Shown piece by piece: positions 28,461 through 37,897 of a stretch of 64,000 nucleotides of DNA. Positions within the stretch are counted from its first letter, which is position 1, and the number at the start of each line of letters is the position of its first letter. The notes beneath the pieces are model-generated. The model was given only the letters and a program-made list of their open reading frames with translations. It did not search any database and was not told where the DNA came from. The DNA lies in the NCBI RefSeq assembly GCF_003226345.1, contig NZ_PDOF01000003.1, positions 496,001 to 560,000 on the forward strand, in the 5' to 3' direction. The translations under genes and the position numbers were made by a program. This DNA is from Alteribacter lacisalsi (GTDB taxonomy: Bacteria > Bacillota > Bacilli > Bacillales > Salisediminibacteriaceae).

Positions 28461-29294
28461 CTACAGCGGCAGATCCACCCCTGCAGCCTCCGCTGCACGC
28501 TGCTGTCTGCGCTTCTCTCCTGCCCGTGTCTTTTCAGTAAACTCCTTTAAGATGCGGTTCAGCTCACTGTGGTGCTTAGTAGGCAGCTGGTGGCTCGCCA
28601 TTGCCACAAAGATTACATCGCACGGAACCCGAAGCTGCTTCTGAAAAATGTAACGGTAGTGGTGCACGTAATAGTCGCACTGACCGTACACAAGCAGCAC
28701 CGGTGAGGTAATCCGGTGGAGCCGGTCAGTCGACTTGTAATGGAGCCCCATGTCGTAAAGCTCTGCAAGAAAAGCCGGCGACGTCCGACGCACATAATCA
28801 GCCAGTTCTTTTCGCTTCTCCCCTTTTTCATGGGCAGCAGCAAGTACCTCCGAAATTGTCCGCATTTTGCGGAGCCGTGCTGCAATGATGCCCGAACGGA
28901 ACTCATTTCGCAGAAGAAAGCTGTTCACCTCGGAAAATCCTCCAAGAAGCACGATCCCCCGCGTACGCTCAGGATAGCGGATCGCAAACTCCTGAACGAT
29001 TGAGCCGCCATTTGAGTAGCCGCACAAAAACGTTTTTCGAATCCGTGCATGATCCAGCACCCGCCTCACATCATCAGCGAGCAGCGCCATCGACAGCGGC
29101 CTGTCATCGAGCCCGCTCCTTCCATTTCCCCGCACATCCACCTGAATAACCGTATGCGTGCGGCACAGCCCTTCTGCCTGATGCCGGAACGTTACGTGCC
29201 CCATCCCCGGCGGATGAATAAACAGGAGCGGCGGCCCGCTCCCCTTAATTTCATAATAAATTCCGGCATATTCCGGCTCACTCGTCCATGGCAT
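28461..29294 (-). CDS. Alpha/beta-fold hydrolase
   Basis: Soluble hydrolase of 277 residues with unknown substrate. The fold shows the oxyanion region FIHPPGMGHVT, the nucleophile elbow GYSNGGS, an acid region LVYGQCDYYVHHY and a late His in MASHQLPT. The ATG at 29294 has GGAGGTGG before it; a GTG at 29309 with AAGGAG is also possible. It stands alone between a minisatellite and a small membrane-protein gene, so context gives no pathway. The C-terminal tail is rich in Arg, Lys, Gln and Ala. Confidence 0.82.
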   Translation of the reverse strand: MPWTSEPEYAGIYYEIKGSGPPLLFIHPPGMGHVTFRHQAEGLCRTHTVIQVDVRGNGRSGLDDRPLSMALLADDVRRVLDHARIRKTFLCGYSNGGSIVQEFAIRYPERTRGIVLLGGFSEVNSFLLRNEFRSGIIAARLRKMRTISEVLAAAHEKGEKRKELADYVRRTSPAFLAELYDMGLHYKSTDRLHRITSPVLLVYGQCDYYVHHYRYIFQKQLRVPCDVIFVAMASHQLPTKHHSELNRILKEFTEKTRAGEKRRQQRAAEAAGVDLPL

Positions 29295-29376
29295 ACCCGC
29301 CACCTCCACTCTTCTCCTTAGAGTGGCTCACTATCCGCTTTTTTATTGAAAAAAATCATACTTCCCCGGCGCCATA

Positions 29377-29407
29377 AAAAAGAGACCGCTTTCATAAAAG
29401 CAGCCTC
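29377..29407 (-). terminator. Terminator of the XapX gene
   Basis: GAGGCTGCTTT / AAAGCGGTCTC on the minus strand (11 bp, two wobbles) followed by TTTTTT. Confidence 0.7.
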
Positions 29408-29418
29408 GTTCAGCGTCT

Positions 29419-29586
29419 TTATCCAAAATAACCGGATACGAACTGGAACAGCTTGTAGCCGAAATAAATTCCGAAAATCCCCATAATACCAGGCAGTGCA
29501 GGGGGAGCCGGTATCGGAAGCTTGACGAGTGCAAACACAAATCCTACAATCAGCCCTGCAAGCACGGCGAGAATTACTTCCTGCAT
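29419..29586 (-). CDS. XapX-domain small membrane protein (DUF1427)
   Basis: 55-residue protein translated by hand: it begins MQEVILAVLAGLIVGFVFAL, has the central KLPIPAPPALPGIMGIFGI and ends VSGYFG. Two hydrophobic helices with the Pro-rich KLPIPAPP turn between them are the XapX signature. AAGGGATG lies 9 bases upstream of the ATG and a clean terminator follows the stop. Function of the family is unknown. Confidence 0.85.
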   Translation of the reverse strand: MQEVILAVLAGLIVGFVFALVKLPIPAPPALPGIMGIFGIYFGYKLFQFVSGYFG

Positions 29587-29690
29587 CTATATAACATCCC
29601 TTCTAATAACTTTCTTTGTTTAGTATGCGACAATCAGGCACTTTATTATCGTATCAGAAAGAGGTACGTACATCTATGCCCGTAACGAAA

Positions 29691-29741
29691 AAAAAGCAGT
29701 CAGGGCCGGGAGAGTTCGCTTGGAACTTCCCGGCCCTGACT
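29691..29741 (-). terminator. Terminator of argS
   Basis: Perfect 14-bp arms AGTCAGGGCCGGGA / TCCCGGCCCTGACT (29699-29741), followed on the minus strand by GCTTTTTTTT. The plus strand also has TTTTT after it. Confidence 0.92.
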
Positions 29742-29768
29742 TTTTACCTGCTGCAGCGGTGTGCAGTC

Positions 29769-31439
29769 TTACATTTTTTCCGGTGCGGAAACGCCGATCA
29801 GTGTGAGGGCGTTGCGAAGCGTCGTGCGGACCGCTTCCATGAGGGCGAGGCGGGCTTTGGTGAGGCTCGCATCGTCTTCGTTGATGACTTTTTCGGCGTT
29901 GTAGAAGCTGTGCAGTGCCTGGGCGAGATCGAAAACATAGTTGGCGATCCGGTGCGGCGCGCGCTTGGCTGCTGCATCGGTTACCGCTTCAGGGAACTCG
30001 CCGATTTTTTTCAGCAGGTCGAGCTCTTTTTCACTCGACAGGCGGGTCAGGTCTTCTGATGGGTCGGCCGTGTACCCCGCTTCTTCTGCCTGGCGGATCA
30101 TACTGCAGATGCGTGCATGGGCATACTGCACGTAGTAAACCGGGTTTTCATTTGACCGGGAAACGGCCAGATCCATATCAAAGTCCATATGGGTGTCGGC
30201 GGCGCGCATGGCGAAAAAGTAGCGGGTCGCGTCGGTGCCTACTTCCTCCATCAGGTCGCGCATCGTAACGGCTTTACCGGTACGCTTGCTCATCTTCACC
30301 CGTTCGCCGTTCTGGAACAGGTTCACCATCTGGATGATCTGGACTTTAAGCTGGTCTTCGTTGTAGCCGAGCGCCTGCACGGCTGCTTTCATCCGCGGGA
30401 TATAGCCGTGGTGATCGGCGCCCCAAATGTTGATCAGCTCTTCAAAGCCCCGGGCAAATTTATCTTTATGATAGGAAATATCGGGCGTCAGGTACGTGTA
30501 GGTGCCGTCCCCTTTTACGAGAACGCGGTCCTTGTCGTCGCCGTACTTGGTCGATTCGAACCAGAGCGCGCCTTCTTTTTCGTACGTTTCGCCTTTGCTT
30601 TTCAGCTCTTCGAGGATGGCTTCCACTTTTCCGGTCGTATAAAGGCTCGTTTCCGAGTACCAGTTGTCAAAGCGGACACGGAAGCTTTCGAGATCTTGTT
30701 TCAGTTTGTCGAGTTCGCGCTTCAGGCCGTACTCGCGGAAAAAAGCAAGACGCTCTTCCCGCTCACTCTCCTTGAACGTGGTGCCGTACGTATCGGCAAT
30801 TTCCTTTGCAAAACCGATGATGTCCTGTCCCTGGTAGCCGTCTTCCGGCATTACCGCTTCCTCTCCGAGTGCCTGGAGATAGCGTGCTTCAAGGCTTAAG
30901 GCAAGATTTTCGATCTGGTTGCCGGCGTCGTTGATATAGTATTCACGCGCCACTTCGTAGCCGGCTTTGTCGAGAATGTTGCAGAGCGAGTCGCCGACTG
31001 CAGCGCCGCGGGCGTGCCCGAGATGCAGTGTGCCTGTTGGGTTGGCGGAAACAAACTCCACCTGTACACTGCGGTTTTCGCCGAAGTCCGTGCGGCCGTA
31101 GTCTTCTTTCTGCTCAATCACCGTGCGGACCACGTCGGTCAGGTATGCGTTGTCCATAAAGAAGTTCATAAAACCGGGACCGGCGATGTCGATCTGTTTT
31201 ACGTGGGCACGCTCCTTATCGAAGTTGGCCGCCATTTCCTCTGCGATCATCCTTGGGGCTTTTTTAGCGATCCGGGCCAGCTGCATAGCTGTGTTGGTTG
31301 CATAGTCACCGTGAGCTTTGTCTTTCGGAAGCTCGATGACCGGATCGGGAATCTGCTCTTTTTCTGCTAAGCCTGCTTTAATAACGGACTGAATAATTTC
31401 GTCTTTCAGGAGCTGTTTCATTTGTTCTACCTGGCTCAT
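29769..31439 (-). CDS. argS: Arginyl-tRNA synthetase
   Basis: Class I synthetase charging tRNA-Arg, 556 residues. N-terminal tRNA-binding domain (about 1-110), the HIGH-type motif HLGH at 139-142 inside [15 protein letters not shown], the KMSKS-type motif [10 protein letters not shown], and the DALR anticodon domain at the C-terminus ending [12 protein letters not shown]. The ATG at 31439 follows AAGGAGG and overlaps the stop of ywiB (ATGA), so the two are translationally coupled. No T-box leader is visible. Confidence 0.96.
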   Translation of the reverse strand: MSQVEQMKQLLKDEIIQSVIKAGLAEKEQIPDPVIELPKDKAHGDYATNTAMQLARIAKKAPRMIAEEMAANFDKERAHVKQIDIAGPGFMNFFMDNAYLTDVVRTVIEQKEDYGRTDFGENRSVQVEFVSANPTGTLHLGHARGAAVGDSLCNILDKAGYEVAREYYINDAGNQIENLALSLEARYLQALGEEAVMPEDGYQGQDIIGFAKEIADTYGTTFKESEREERLAFFREYGLKRELDKLKQDLESFRVRFDNWYSETSLYTTGKVEAILEELKSKGETYEKEGALWFESTKYGDDKDRVLVKGDGTYTYLTPDISYHKDKFARGFEELINIWGADHHGYIPRMKAAVQALGYNEDQLKVQIIQMVNLFQNGERVKMSKRTGKAVTMRDLMEEVGTDATRYFFAMRAADTHMDFDMDLAVSRSNENPVYYVQYAHARICSMIRQAEEAGYTADPSEDLTRLSSEKELDLLKKIGEFPEAVTDAAAKRAPHRIANYVFDLAQALHSFYNAEKVINEDDASLTKARLALMEAVRTTLRNALTLIGVSAPEKM

Positions 31440-31876
31440 TGCTCGTGTTCCTCCTTCACTGTGACGCGCATATCGTATTCGCCTGCAGTCTGTCCCTGCA
31501 GGGTGAGTGTATAGGTCAGGCGGATTTCGCCCTGGTTTGCCGTTTCGTCCCATAGAAAGCGGACGTGCTTTGTATCTGTCAGCATGCGCATCGGGCCATA
31601 TGGGCTCTGGTATGTGCCTTCTGTTACCACACCGGTCACAAACCGCTGGTTCATGTTGACGGCGCCTTTACGGATGACCATCATTTCCCCCTGCTGGATT
31701 TTGACTGTCTGCATTGTCGCTTCTTCGATACCTTCCTGCCGGGGCTCTTCGAATCTCAGATACGTGATATCGCCTTTTGAAATGAGGCGGCCGCTGGCCT
31801 GAAGGGCGTTTGTATCTTTCTGCCCCTGGTCGCGGACTTCCGTTTTCATATGAATGTGGACGGGTAGTCCTTCCAT
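31436..31876 (-). CDS. ywiB: DUF1934 protein YwiB
   Basis: 146-residue DUF1934 family protein predicted to form a small calycin-like beta barrel: alternating strands such as [35 protein letters not shown] and IRLTYTLTL. Function unknown. It always sits just upstream of argS in Bacillus, and here overlaps it by four bases. A SigA-like promoter lies about 90 bases upstream. Confidence 0.88.
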   Translation of the reverse strand: MEGLPVHIHMKTEVRDQGQKDTNALQASGRLISKGDITYLRFEEPRQEGIEEATMQTVKIQQGEMMVIRKGAVNMNQRFVTGVVTEGTYQSPYGPMRMLTDTKHVRFLWDETANQGEIRLTYTLTLQGQTAGEYDMRVTVKEEHEQ

Positions 31877-31965
31877 TTGTATTCACCGAACTTTCATGAT
31901 TCGTTTTATCATCTTTTTCAAATTCTGCCGCACTTAAACGTGATGTGCACATTTATAACTCAACT

Positions 31966-31995
31966 ATTATATCTGATCATGCGGTGGTGGTTCAA
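31966..31995 (-). promoter_or_regulatory. Candidate promoter of ywiB-argS
   Basis: On the minus strand TTGAAC (31995-31990), 18 bases, TATAAT (31971-31966). Confidence 0.65.
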
Positions 31996-32047
31996 GTGCA
32001 GGGAAGAATCTGATCGCGCCTCAGCCCCAACCTGCCGCTTTGTCCCA

Positions 32048-32078
32048 GAAAAACACGCCGCCCTGAGCGGGCAGCGCG
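32048..32078 (-). terminator. Terminator of speB
   Basis: A 10-bp stem with two wobbles (CGCGCTGCCC / GGGCGGCGTG on the minus strand) followed by TTTTT, 15 bases after the speB stop. Confidence 0.7.
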
Positions 32079-32093
32079 GTCTCTGATCGTGCA

Positions 32094-32972
32094 TTATTTC
32101 TTCCCGGTCCAGCCGAGAAGCATTTCACGGACAAATTTGCTTGCGGCAATGGCCGTTTTATCACCGGCGTCGTAAGCCGGGGATACTTCAACCAGGTCGC
32201 ATCCGACAACGCGGATGGCTGAACCCGCAATCGCCTGAATCGCATCGAGAAGTTCCTTCGACGAAATGCCGCCTGCTTCTGCTGTCCCTGTGCCCGGGGC
32301 ATAGGCCGGATCGAGCACATCAATATCGATCGTCACGTATACCGGACGGCCGGCAAGTGTCGGCAGGATTTCCTTTAGCGGTTCTGCCACTTCAAACCGG
32401 CTCATATGCATGCCGCTTTCTTTGGCATACTGAAACTCCTCCCGCATGCCGGAACGGATGCCAAAGGAATAGACGTTTTCCGGTCCGATCAGCTCACACG
32501 CCTTGCGGATCGGTGTCGAGTGTGAAAGCACTTCCCCCTCATACTCTTCCCGGAGGTCGGCATGGGCATCAATGTGGATCACAGCAAGATCATCATACTC
32601 CTTGTGCATCGCCCTAATAATCGGCCAGCTGACGAGGTGCTCCCCACCGAGTCCGATTGGAAATTTTCCATCCACAAGCAGTTTTTCCGTGTAGCGTTCG
32701 ATCATATCAAGGCTTTTCGCAGCGTTTCCGAACGGAAACATCATGTCGCCGGCATCATGGTAGTTCACTTCCTCAAGGTGCCGGTCCATGTAGGGGCTGT
32801 ATTCTTCAAGACCGATGGATACTTCCCGGATCCGGTTAGGACCGAAGCGGGAACCGGGCCGGAAGCTCACTGTATAGTCCATCGGCATGCCGAAGATGAC
32901 GACGCTGCTTTCTTCGTACGATCGGTCGCCCATAATAAAGACGCGTCCGGAGTAGCCGTTGTCAAAATACAT
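32094..32972 (-). CDS. speB: Agmatinase
   Basis: Binuclear manganese ureohydrolase turning agmatine into putrescine and urea. 292 residues with the metal motifs GLGGEH, IHIDAHADLR, SHST and DIDVLDPAYAPGTG. The ATG at 32972 has GGGAGGCGG upstream. It is 13 bases downstream of speE in one operon, so the pair makes spermidine from agmatine. Close to B. subtilis SpeB over the full length. Confidence 0.96.
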   Translation of the reverse strand: MYFDNGYSGRVFIMGDRSYEESSVVIFGMPMDYTVSFRPGSRFGPNRIREVSIGLEEYSPYMDRHLEEVNYHDAGDMMFPFGNAAKSLDMIERYTEKLLVDGKFPIGLGGEHLVSWPIIRAMHKEYDDLAVIHIDAHADLREEYEGEVLSHSTPIRKACELIGPENVYSFGIRSGMREEFQYAKESGMHMSRFEVAEPLKEILPTLAGRPVYVTIDIDVLDPAYAPGTGTAEAGGISSKELLDAIQAIAGSAIRVVGCDLVEVSPAYDAGDKTAIAASKFVREMLLGWTGKK

Positions 32973-32985
32973 CAGCTCCGCCTCC

Positions 32986-33813
32986 CTAGCGTGTCAGGTC
33001 TTCCACAAATTTCGGCAGGGCAAACGCTGCCTTGTGGATCGCTTTTGTATAGTATTTCGTATCCATGTCATGGAAGCGCTCGTCCGGAACCTCAAGCGGA
33101 TCGTGCTTTTTCGAGCCGATCGTAAACGTCCAGAGTCCGCTCGGATACGTTGGGATGTTAGCCGTGTAAAGACGTGTGATGGGGAACGTTTCACGCACAT
33201 CGCGGAACACGGTGCGGATCAGATCCTGCTGGAACCACGGGTTGTCGGTCTGTGCTACGAACACACCGTCTTCCTTAAGCGCTTTTGAGATTCCTTCGTA
33301 AAACCCTTTCGTAAACAGGTTTACTGCAGGTCCGACCGGTTCTGTCGAGTCTACCATGATCACATCGTAGGTACCTTCGCTTTTTGCAATATGCATAAAG
33401 CCGTCATCCACCTGAACGTCTACACGCGGGTCGTCGAGCTTGCCTGCGATGGACGGAAGGTATTCCTTCGAGTACTCGATTACTTTACCGTCAATTTCAA
33501 CCAGAGTGGCCTTTTCAACGCCGGGGTGCTTAAGGATCTCACGGATGACACCGCCGTCCCCCCCGCCGACAACCAGCACGTTCTTCGGATCGGGATGTGT
33601 AAAAAGCGGCACGTGGGCCACCATTTCGTGATAGACGAATTCGTCTTTTTCCGTAGTCATGACCATGCCGTCAAGAAGAAGCATGTTGCCAAACTCGGCC
33701 GTTTCAACCATGTCGAGCTTCTGAAAATCTGTCTGCTCACTATGATAAGTCTGTTTTATTTTCGCTGTAATTCCGAAATTTTTCGTCTGTTTTTCTGTAA
33801 ACCAAATCGACAA
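32986..33813 (-). CDS. speE: Spermidine synthase
   Basis: Aminopropyltransferase using decarboxylated S-adenosylmethionine and putrescine. 275 residues: [16 protein letters not shown], nucleotide-binding [18 protein letters not shown] and catalytic [10 protein letters not shown]. The start is assigned to TTG at 33813 because AGGTGAT lies at proper distance and the family begins M-S-x-x-W-x-TEKQTK; the GTG at 33822 would place the start inside the ribosome site. Divergent from pbpG. Confidence 0.95.
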   Translation of the reverse strand: MSIWFTEKQTKNFGITAKIKQTYHSEQTDFQKLDMVETAEFGNMLLLDGMVMTTEKDEFVYHEMVAHVPLFTHPDPKNVLVVGGGDGGVIREILKHPGVEKATLVEIDGKVIEYSKEYLPSIAGKLDDPRVDVQVDDGFMHIAKSEGTYDVIMVDSTEPVGPAVNLFTKGFYEGISKALKEDGVFVAQTDNPWFQQDLIRTVFRDVRETFPITRLYTANIPTYPSGLWTFTIGSKKHDPLEVPDERFHDMDTKYYTKAIHKAAFALPKFVEDLTR

Positions 33814-33863
33814 AGCGATCACCTCAGTTAGTTTTAATCTCCGTATTTCAGGCAGTCATTAGA

Positions 33864-33869
33864 AGTATA
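33864..33869 (-). promoter_or_regulatory. Possible -10 of the speE-speB promoter
   Basis: TATACT on the minus strand about 50 bases before speE; the matching -35 is weak. Confidence 0.35.
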
Positions 33870-33982
33870 ATTCATCTCGTCCTAAATGGGAATAGCCCTG
33901 CTGGGTCAGGATCAGGCTGTGCACCTGCAGACAGCCAGGCACCTCCCTCTCCCTTTCTTTTCTGTTTCCCTGTCCTTCTTAT

Positions 33983-34012
33983 GTATAACCGGTTTCTGTT
34001 TGAGGAAAACTG
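33983..34012 (+). promoter_or_regulatory. Possible SigF-like promoter of pbpG
   Basis: GTATA, 16 bases, then GGAAAACTG. This resembles forespore SigF elements only partly at -10. B. subtilis pbpG is known to be forespore-expressed, which is the reason to note it. Confidence 0.3.
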
Positions 34013-34085
34013 TGGAAAGAAGACCCGGATTTTCCTATGCGGGTCAGACAGTATTTCTGCTCAGAAATCGAGGAGGTGACAGCAG

Positions 34086-36194
34086 GTGGAAATCGGCACA
34101 AGAACGTCCAGACAGAAGAAAACAAATCACTGGCGCAGGATCATCCGCCTCGGCCTTATCTCGGTGGTGAGCAAAATGGCGCTGACGCTTGCTGTTTTTG
34201 CGTACGTATATCAGCTCGGGGCACCGCCCCTTTCTGTTCCTGAAACGACGGTTATGTACTCGGCGGACGGCTCGATTCTCGCTGAGCAGCACCAGGGCCA
34301 GAACCGCCATTGGATCTCACTGGAGGAAATGGGCCAGTCGGTCATAGACGCCACCCTGGCAATTGAAGACCGGAAGTTTTATTCCCACCACGGATTTGAC
34401 GTGCTCCGGATCGGCCGTGCGGCAGCTACGAATGTGCTCGCCGGCTCCAAGCTTCAGGGGGCAAGTACGATCACCCAGCAGTATGCCCGGAACCTTTATC
34501 TGTCCCATGAAAAAACATGGGTGCGTAAATTTAATGAAGCGCTCTATTCCATGCGCCTTGAGATGCATTATACAAAGGACGAGATCCTTGAAGGCTACCT
34601 AAACACAATCTATTACGGTCACAGTACGTATGGCATTCAGGCAGCTTCAGCCATGTATTTTAACAAGGATGCCGGTGACCTGACAACGGCGGAAGCCGCC
34701 ATGCTTGCCGGTATTCCAAAAGGACCCGGTCTTTATTCTCCGAAGATAAACCCTGAACAGGCCGAAGCCCGCCAGCAGCTCGTGCTCCGGGCGATGAGAG
34801 ATAACGGGAGTCTGACAATGAGAGAGTATGAAGCTGCGGTTAAAGAGAAGATCGTTCTTTACGAGGCTGACGATTTGGAAACCGGACGTCAGGCCCCTTA
34901 TTTTCAGGACGCTGTCCAGACGTGGCTGGAAAACGAACTTGGCATCAGCCCGGCTGTCGTTCACACCGGCGGGCTGCAAATTCATACTACGCTCGACCGG
35001 GATCTTCAGCGGCTCGCGGAGCACTGGATTAAAGAAGAGCTGAACAGCCCTTATGACCTTCAGGTAGGGTTTGTGTCAATGGACCCTAATAACGGCCACG
35101 TCAAAGCAATGGTCGGGGGGCGTGACTACGGTGAAAGCCCGTTCAACCGGGCGACACAGGCCCGCCGTCAGGCCGGCTCCACATTTAAGCCGTTTCTGTA
35201 TTATGCAGCGCTCAAAGAAGGTTTCCGGCCGAACACGCTCCTCACCAGTGAGGAAACGGATTTTGTCTGGGATGACGGACGGGAAACGTACAAGCCGAAA
35301 AACTTTAACGACCGTTACGCGGACGAACCGATGACGATGCTGCAGGCACTCGCTGTCTCAGACAATATTTATGCGATGAAAACCCACTTTCTGCTCGGGT
35401 TCCAGACGCTGGCGGACACCGCCCGTACATTCGGGATTACAAGTCCACTCAGGCCGGTACCCTCTCTTGCCCTTGGTTCAGTGGAAGTCGGCGTTACGGA
35501 ACTTACAAATGCCTACAGCCCTTTTGCCAATGGCGGACGAGAGGTGGAGCCTGCGTTCGTGACGAAGGTGGTGGACCGGAACGGAGAAGTGCTGTACAGT
35601 GCTGATCCGGAGCCTGTGCACGAACGTGTCCTTGATCCGGCACTCGCGTTTCTGATGACTGATATGATGCACGGGATGTTTGAAATGGAGCTCAACGACC
35701 CCCGTACCCGGACGGCAGTGACGGGCCAGAGCCTGATTCATCTGATCAACCGTCCTGTCGCTGGAAAAAGCGGATCCACACCACGGGACAGCTGGATGAT
35801 CGGTTTTACGCCTCAGCTTGTGACTGGTGTGTGGGTCGGTGTGGATAAAGATGCGCGGAGCGGGAGCAGCCAGGCTGCAATTCCTGATTCCGGCTCCTGG
35901 GGCATGCATTCAAAACGGATTTGGGCCCAGTTTATGTCTCATGCCCATGAAGGAGAGCTGATCCTTCCATTTTCGAAGCCGCCGAACGTTTCTGCTGTTG
36001 AAATTAACCCGCTTAACGGGATGCTCGCCACCGATGACTGCCCGGTTACAAGGGAGACATATTTCCTCACCGGCACCGAACCGACCGCTTTCTGCACGGA
36101 GCATGTGCCAAAGCCGGAGCCTGTTATTCCCGGCGACCCGCTGCACGATGAGCCAAGGCGCCTGCTGGACCGGATTTTCCGCTGGTTTGACTGA
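34086..36194 (+). CDS. pbpG: Class A penicillin-binding protein (PbpG type)
   Basis: Bifunctional peptidoglycan synthase of 702 residues. After a basic cytoplasmic start and one membrane helix (about 21-45) comes the GT51 glycosyltransferase domain (AIEDRKFYSHHG, GASTITQQYARN, LNTIYYG) and then the transpeptidase domain with the active-site Ser in QAGSTFKPF, SDN in AVSDNIYA and a KSG motif in VAGKSGSTPRDS. The start is GTG at 34086 with GGAGGTGA upstream. Divergent from speE, as in B. subtilis, where pbpG works in spore wall synthesis. Confidence 0.94.
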   Translation: MEIGTRTSRQKKTNHWRRIIRLGLISVVSKMALTLAVFAYVYQLGAPPLSVPETTVMYSADGSILAEQHQGQNRHWISLEEMGQSVIDATLAIEDRKFYSHHGFDVLRIGRAAATNVLAGSKLQGASTITQQYARNLYLSHEKTWVRKFNEALYSMRLEMHYTKDEILEGYLNTIYYGHSTYGIQAASAMYFNKDAGDLTTAEAAMLAGIPKGPGLYSPKINPEQAEARQQLVLRAMRDNGSLTMREYEAAVKEKIVLYEADDLETGRQAPYFQDAVQTWLENELGISPAVVHTGGLQIHTTLDRDLQRLAEHWIKEELNSPYDLQVGFVSMDPNNGHVKAMVGGRDYGESPFNRATQARRQAGSTFKPFLYYAALKEGFRPNTLLTSEETDFVWDDGRETYKPKNFNDRYADEPMTMLQALAVSDNIYAMKTHFLLGFQTLADTARTFGITSPLRPVPSLALGSVEVGVTELTNAYSPFANGGREVEPAFVTKVVDRNGEVLYSADPEPVHERVLDPALAFLMTDMMHGMFEMELNDPRTRTAVTGQSLIHLINRPVAGKSGSTPRDSWMIGFTPQLVTGVWVGVDKDARSGSSQAAIPDSGSWGMHSKRIWAQFMSHAHEGELILPFSKPPNVSAVEINPLNGMLATDDCPVTRETYFLTGTEPTAFCTEHVPKPEPVIPGDPLHDEPRRLLDRIFRWFD

Positions 36195-36242
36195 TGTGAA
36201 GAGGCCACTTTGTTAAAAGCGTGGTGGTTTGTGTACCTGTGA

Positions 36243-36354
36243 GGACATAATTTGTCTCAGGCACGCCGTTATGTCCGAACTTTGGGGAAGTCGGGACATT
36301 TCTCTTCTCTGGCAGGACGTTATGTCCGGACTTCGCATTAGTAAGGACATAACT
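36243..36354. repeat. 51-bp tandem repeat with internal GGACATAA/TTATGTCC inversions
   Basis: Units start at 36243, 36294 and (partial) 36345, exactly 51 bases apart. Each full unit opens with GGACAT and contains TTATGTCC 26 bases in (36269 and 36320), so inverted octamers alternate along the array. GAACTT/GGACTT and AAGTC blocks are also conserved between units. Confidence 0.8.
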
Positions 36355-36410
36355 CAATTACCAATTACGCGCATCAAGAATTCTGGCCCCTGAATTTCAA
36401 TACAAAAAAA

Positions 36411-36449
36411 GACAAGCGAAGGGCTGGCATACCCCTCGCTTGTCTTTTT
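36411..36449. terminator. Bidirectional terminator between pbpG and ywhD
   Basis: GACAAGCGA / TCGCTTGTC perfect 9-bp arms plus inner GGG/CCC pairs; TTTTT follows on the plus strand and TTTTTTTG on the minus strand. Confidence 0.9.
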
Positions 36450-36577
36450 GTCTTAGTATAACGTGTGTGTTTGACACGTAGGTTAAGTTTACAAAGAACA
36501 TTTGGATTAAGCAAGGTTGTTCACAAGACGTTCACATTTTCGACATGTGAATTTTTCCCTATTTTTCACCTGCAAAT

Positions 36578-37105
36578 TCAGCCTTCAAGTCCCTTTTTCA
36601 GCTCGTCGGATGACGCTTCCCACAGATCTTTGTTCGTTTCTTTCAGAAAATTGGCCAGGACACCTTTGGACTTTTCATCCATTTTGTCGATGATGAGACG
36701 GCCTTTAAGAGACTTATCCATGTTATTTACGTGCTCCGGCAGAGATTTGTATCCCCGGCGGATTTCCCGGTCCACGGTGAGTTCGCAGGCTGTTACCCCG
36801 GCGTAATGGGGGCCTTCACCTTTATTGTCCACCGTCACCCAGACAAGCCAGTACGGCTTCCCGTTCGGTACTTTTTCTTTTTCGTGGAGAAATTTAATTC
36901 CCTTCTCCACCGAGCTGCGGGCATGAAGCGCCCCCATATCGACAAATGCTTCTCCTTCTTCCACATCTATGAAAACCGGAGACATATTATTAAGGTTCAG
37001 CACGCCGGCACCGTATCCACCGTGGCCGTCCGTAGAATCGGAACTCAGTATGTTAAAGCCCTGTCCGCGCTTTTTTCCTTTATTATCATCAAACAGATTC
37101 TTCAT
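36578..37105 (-). CDS. ywhD: YwhD family protein
   Basis: 175-residue conserved Bacillus protein, function unknown. Recognised by GFNILSSDSTDGHGGYG near the start, an internal VFIDVEEGEAFVDMGALHARS and WLVWVTVDNKGEG. No signal peptide or membrane helix. The ATG at 37105 has GGAGTTCT upstream. Located between pbpG and ywhB as in B. subtilis. Confidence 0.88.
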   Translation of the reverse strand: MKNLFDDNKGKKRGQGFNILSSDSTDGHGGYGAGVLNLNNMSPVFIDVEEGEAFVDMGALHARSSVEKGIKFLHEKEKVPNGKPYWLVWVTVDNKGEGPHYAGVTACELTVDREIRRGYKSLPEHVNNMDKSLKGRLIIDKMDEKSKGVLANFLKETNKDLWEASSDELKKGLEG

Positions 37106-37288
37106 TAGAACTCCTCCAATCAGCCGTTTCGTTTAGTTTATCATATTCAATCCACCGGGCAAAAAACAAGACTGCGTTTACATTCAGCCGGAAACGTCTA
37201 TAGATATACAGATTCAGCATGCAGATATTCTCTGCCGCTGCAGCAGTCTGTCTGAAACATTCATAAAAAACCGAAAGGGTTGATTGCT

Positions 37289-37480
37289 ATGCCATACGTA
37301 ACTGTGAAAATGCTCGAAGGCCGCACGGATGACCAGAAACGGGACCTTGTCGAGCAGGTGACGAGCGTTGTTTCCGAAACGACTGGTGCTCCCCGTGAAA
37401 AAGTGACCGTATTCATTGAAGAGATGAATGCCGGGAACTACGGTGTTAACGGTCAGCGCCAGAGCGACATCACCCCATAG
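37289..37480 (+). CDS. ywhB: 4-oxalocrotonate tautomerase family protein YwhB
   Basis: 63-residue tautomerase; after Met removal Pro1 is the catalytic base (MPYVTVKMLEGRT). Conserved EKVTVFIEEMNAGNYGVNG is the typical second half of the hexamer-forming subunit. The ATG at 37289 follows GAAAGGG. The B. subtilis orthologue has tautomerase and weak decarboxylase activity in vitro; the natural substrate is unknown. Confidence 0.92.
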   Translation: MPYVTVKMLEGRTDDQKRDLVEQVTSVVSETTGAPREKVTVFIEEMNAGNYGVNGQRQSDITP

Positions 37481-37490
37481 GGAACACTGA

Positions 37491-37526
37491 ACGCCCCTCA
37501 GGAACCTGTCCTGCGGGGCGTTTTTC
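37491..37526 (+). terminator. Terminator of ywhB
   Basis: ACGCCCC / GGGGCGT arms (37491-37521) followed by TTTTT. Confidence 0.85.
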
Positions 37527-37528
37527 TG

Positions 37529-37897
37529 TTACTCTCCGTGCGCCTGCTTTTCCCTGAGCTCTTTCAACGCGAGATGCAGGGTTTCGATGTAGTGGACCGG
37601 AGGTTCGTCCATGTTCTCAAACTCCTCGACCAGCCACTGGAAATTCTTGATCAGCAGTTCCGTCGGCACGTTCCTGCTCACAAGAACCGTGTTGAGCCAC
37701 GTGGCATAATCAACGAACATTTCTTTGTTGTCCAGTTTCGCTGATGTTTTCAGGTATTTCAAATGGTGCTTATTATCGTTCTTAGTATGATGACGGCCGC
37801 GATCACCGAATTTCTTCAGCATTTCGCCGTATTCCTCATAAAACCGATCCGTCATTTTTTCAGCAATCTGCTCTTCCGTTTCCTTTGAAATCACCAC
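37529..37897 (-). CDS. Hypothetical helical protein
   Basis: 122 residues, predicted mostly alpha-helical, no signal or membrane segment, not recognised. A His/Lys-rich loop (HHTKNDNKHHLKYL) precedes helices with MFVDYATWLNTVLVSRNVP. That segment reminds me of the helical bundle in front of B12-binding domains of some regulators, but the cobalamin domain is absent and the likeness is only an impression. Its start overlaps the stop of the upstream monooxygenase-like gene by 7 bases, so the two are probably co-translated. Confidence 0.7.
   Translation of the reverse strand: MVISKETEEQIAEKMTDRFYEEYGEMLKKFGDRGRHHTKNDNKHHLKYLKTSAKLDNKEMFVDYATWLNTVLVSRNVPTELLIKNFQWLVEEFENMDEPPVHYIETLHLALKELREKQAHGE

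Larger units (their letters stand above)
36195..36577. other. pbpG-ywhD gap with a 51-bp tandem repeat and shared terminator
   Basis: No gene is supported here. Contents: a tandem repeat at 36243-36354 and a bidirectional terminator at 36411-36444; the rest up to the ywhD stop shows nothing recognisable. Confidence 0.6.

Noticed and set aside
28281-28550. Small open frames on both strands through the 21-bp array, encoding 14-residue repeats
   Set aside because: They are open only because the repeat period is a multiple of three; no ribosome site or family match, and both strands are open at once.
29769-31876. T-box leader for argS
   Set aside because: argS is translationally coupled to ywiB and the region before ywiB is too short and lacks T-box features.
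36124-36357. Open frame over the 51-bp repeat with repeated SGHNVLP/KFGHNGVP motifs
   Set aside because: Follows from the tandem repeat and overlaps the pbpG end; no start signals and no known family.
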